From positions 3,448,501 through 3,512,500 of the forward strand of contig JAJGOT010000001.1 of assembly GCA_022457155.1 (NCBI GenBank): a DNA stretch of 64,000 nt, in the 5' to 3' direction. This document shows, piece after piece, positions 63,298 through 64,000 of this stretch. This DNA is from Cladopsammia gracilis. Taxonomy: Eukaryota; Cnidaria; Anthozoa; Scleractinia; Dendrophylliidae. How positions within the stretch are numbered: the stretch's first letter is position 1; each line of letters begins with the position of its first letter. The position numbers and the translations under genes were made by a program. The notes below the pieces were generated by a model that saw nothing but the letters and a program-made list of their open reading frames with translations, made no database searches and was not told the DNA's origin.

Positions 63298-63458
63298 GAT
63301 GGTTTTCACTCACATGACCTTCAGTCCTGTGGGACTCAAATGACAAAGGCCATGGCGGCCATGTTGGTGCACATAACAAATGAAGTTCATTAAAATTCTT
63401 TTGAAGGTGTGCACCAACATGGCCGCCGTGACGTAACGTGAAAACCACCCATAGTTTG
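63298..63458. repeat. MITE family C copy 2
   Basis: ATGGTTTTCACTCACATGAC and GTAACGTGAAAACCACC are inverted ends; GGCGGCCATGTTGGTGCAC and its complement TGCACCAACATGGCCGCC lie inside. It is related to the middle layer at 20598-21232. Confidence 0.7.
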
Positions 63459-64000
63459 TTTTCATTTTCACTTAAATGCTCCTGAACTTAAGTAATGCTC
63501 CACTTAAGAACTATGGCAAACTTCATTGTTCTGCCGCATTGGCTCTTTTCCCACATAGAATATCTTTGGTTTCAAGAATAGAGGAGGAGCTGATGGTTCA
63601 TGATTATATTTCATTATAAAAATAAAGAAAATTCATTTACATCAAATAAATTTTAGGAAATGTTTGTGCTTAACCAATCAGAATAGCAGAAGACAATAGC
63701 TAATAATTTGCTTCTTTGATGAAGTTCCCCAAATACAATATCTTTTAAAAATTGCATGTTGTGCGATTGGGTCTTAGATTGCTTGAAATCTTAAAAAAAA
63801 TAGACAAAATGCACCTTGAACCCTAACCTTTTAGCCGTTTTTGAGTCTAGGCCAATGAGATCACTAGTTTTAACAATGAAAAAAAATGACATTCCATCAT
63901 GCATGGCCATTGGCGTTTTCCTTCTTATGCGGATCATTACTTAAATCAACCCAGACATCTATTTCAAAACTACTGATTAGAAACTCACGCTATAAAGCCT
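63459..64000. other. PRPSAP intron, no exon seen
   Basis: AT-rich sequence without a recognisable PRPSAP N-terminal exon on the minus strand. Confidence 0.4.

Overview
This is a eukaryotic nuclear window, AT-rich and packed with repeats, most probably from an anthozoan cnidarian, likely a stony coral. That assignment is an inference. The genes have animal architectures (retriever subunit VPS35L, NURF subunit BPTF, tRNA-synthetase scaffold AIMP2, PRPP-synthetase-associated protein, Notch regulator NRARP). They are split by short GT-AG introns, and the transposon remnants resemble peptides and foldback elements I know from coral genomes.

Layout. 1-2.6 kb: a non-LTR retroelement tail, then the 5' three coding exons of VPS35L (minus strand, running off the left edge). 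2.7-22 kb: gene-poor DNA full of foldback elements, Penelope-like (PLE) remnants, a SINE and a LINE tail. It holds one possible + strand first exon (4374), a probable two-exon secreted-peptide gene (18276-18736, minus) and a three-layer nested transposon (20.2-21.4 kb). 22.2-22.5 kb: main exon of NRARP (plus). 25.0-46.0 kb: a complete BPTF/NURF301 orthologue on the minus strand, 13 coding exons and about 3,477 codons, every junction phase-checked. It has a 5.46-kb exon, tandem C-terminal PHD fingers and one GC-AG intron. 46.0-46.4 kb: a compact divergent promoter shared with AIMP2 (plus, four exons, 46413-49085). 52.3-54.6 kb: a two-exon gene for a small secreted PAN/Apple-like protein (plus), with a long foldback in its intron. 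56.7-62.5 kb: the last eight exons of PRPSAP (minus), its 5' end beyond the right edge.

How the genes relate. They are mostly housekeeping genes in unrelated pathways: endosomal recycling, chromatin remodelling, translation scaffold and nucleotide metabolism. The only visible shared control is the BPTF/AIMP2 divergent promoter. The two small secreted genes are not recovered as single open frames; each was found by joining a signal-peptide exon to a phase-compatible second exon.

The most unusual material is in the repeats. Hammerhead-ribozyme-like cores (CUGANGA, hairpin, GAAA) recur at about eight places, several inside foldback PLE relics. A roughly 285-bp MITE family carries about six CCAAT boxes around an E2F-like site and is dispersed through introns and intergenic DNA. 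There are also several long perfect or near-perfect foldbacks. Functions proposed for these are inferences.
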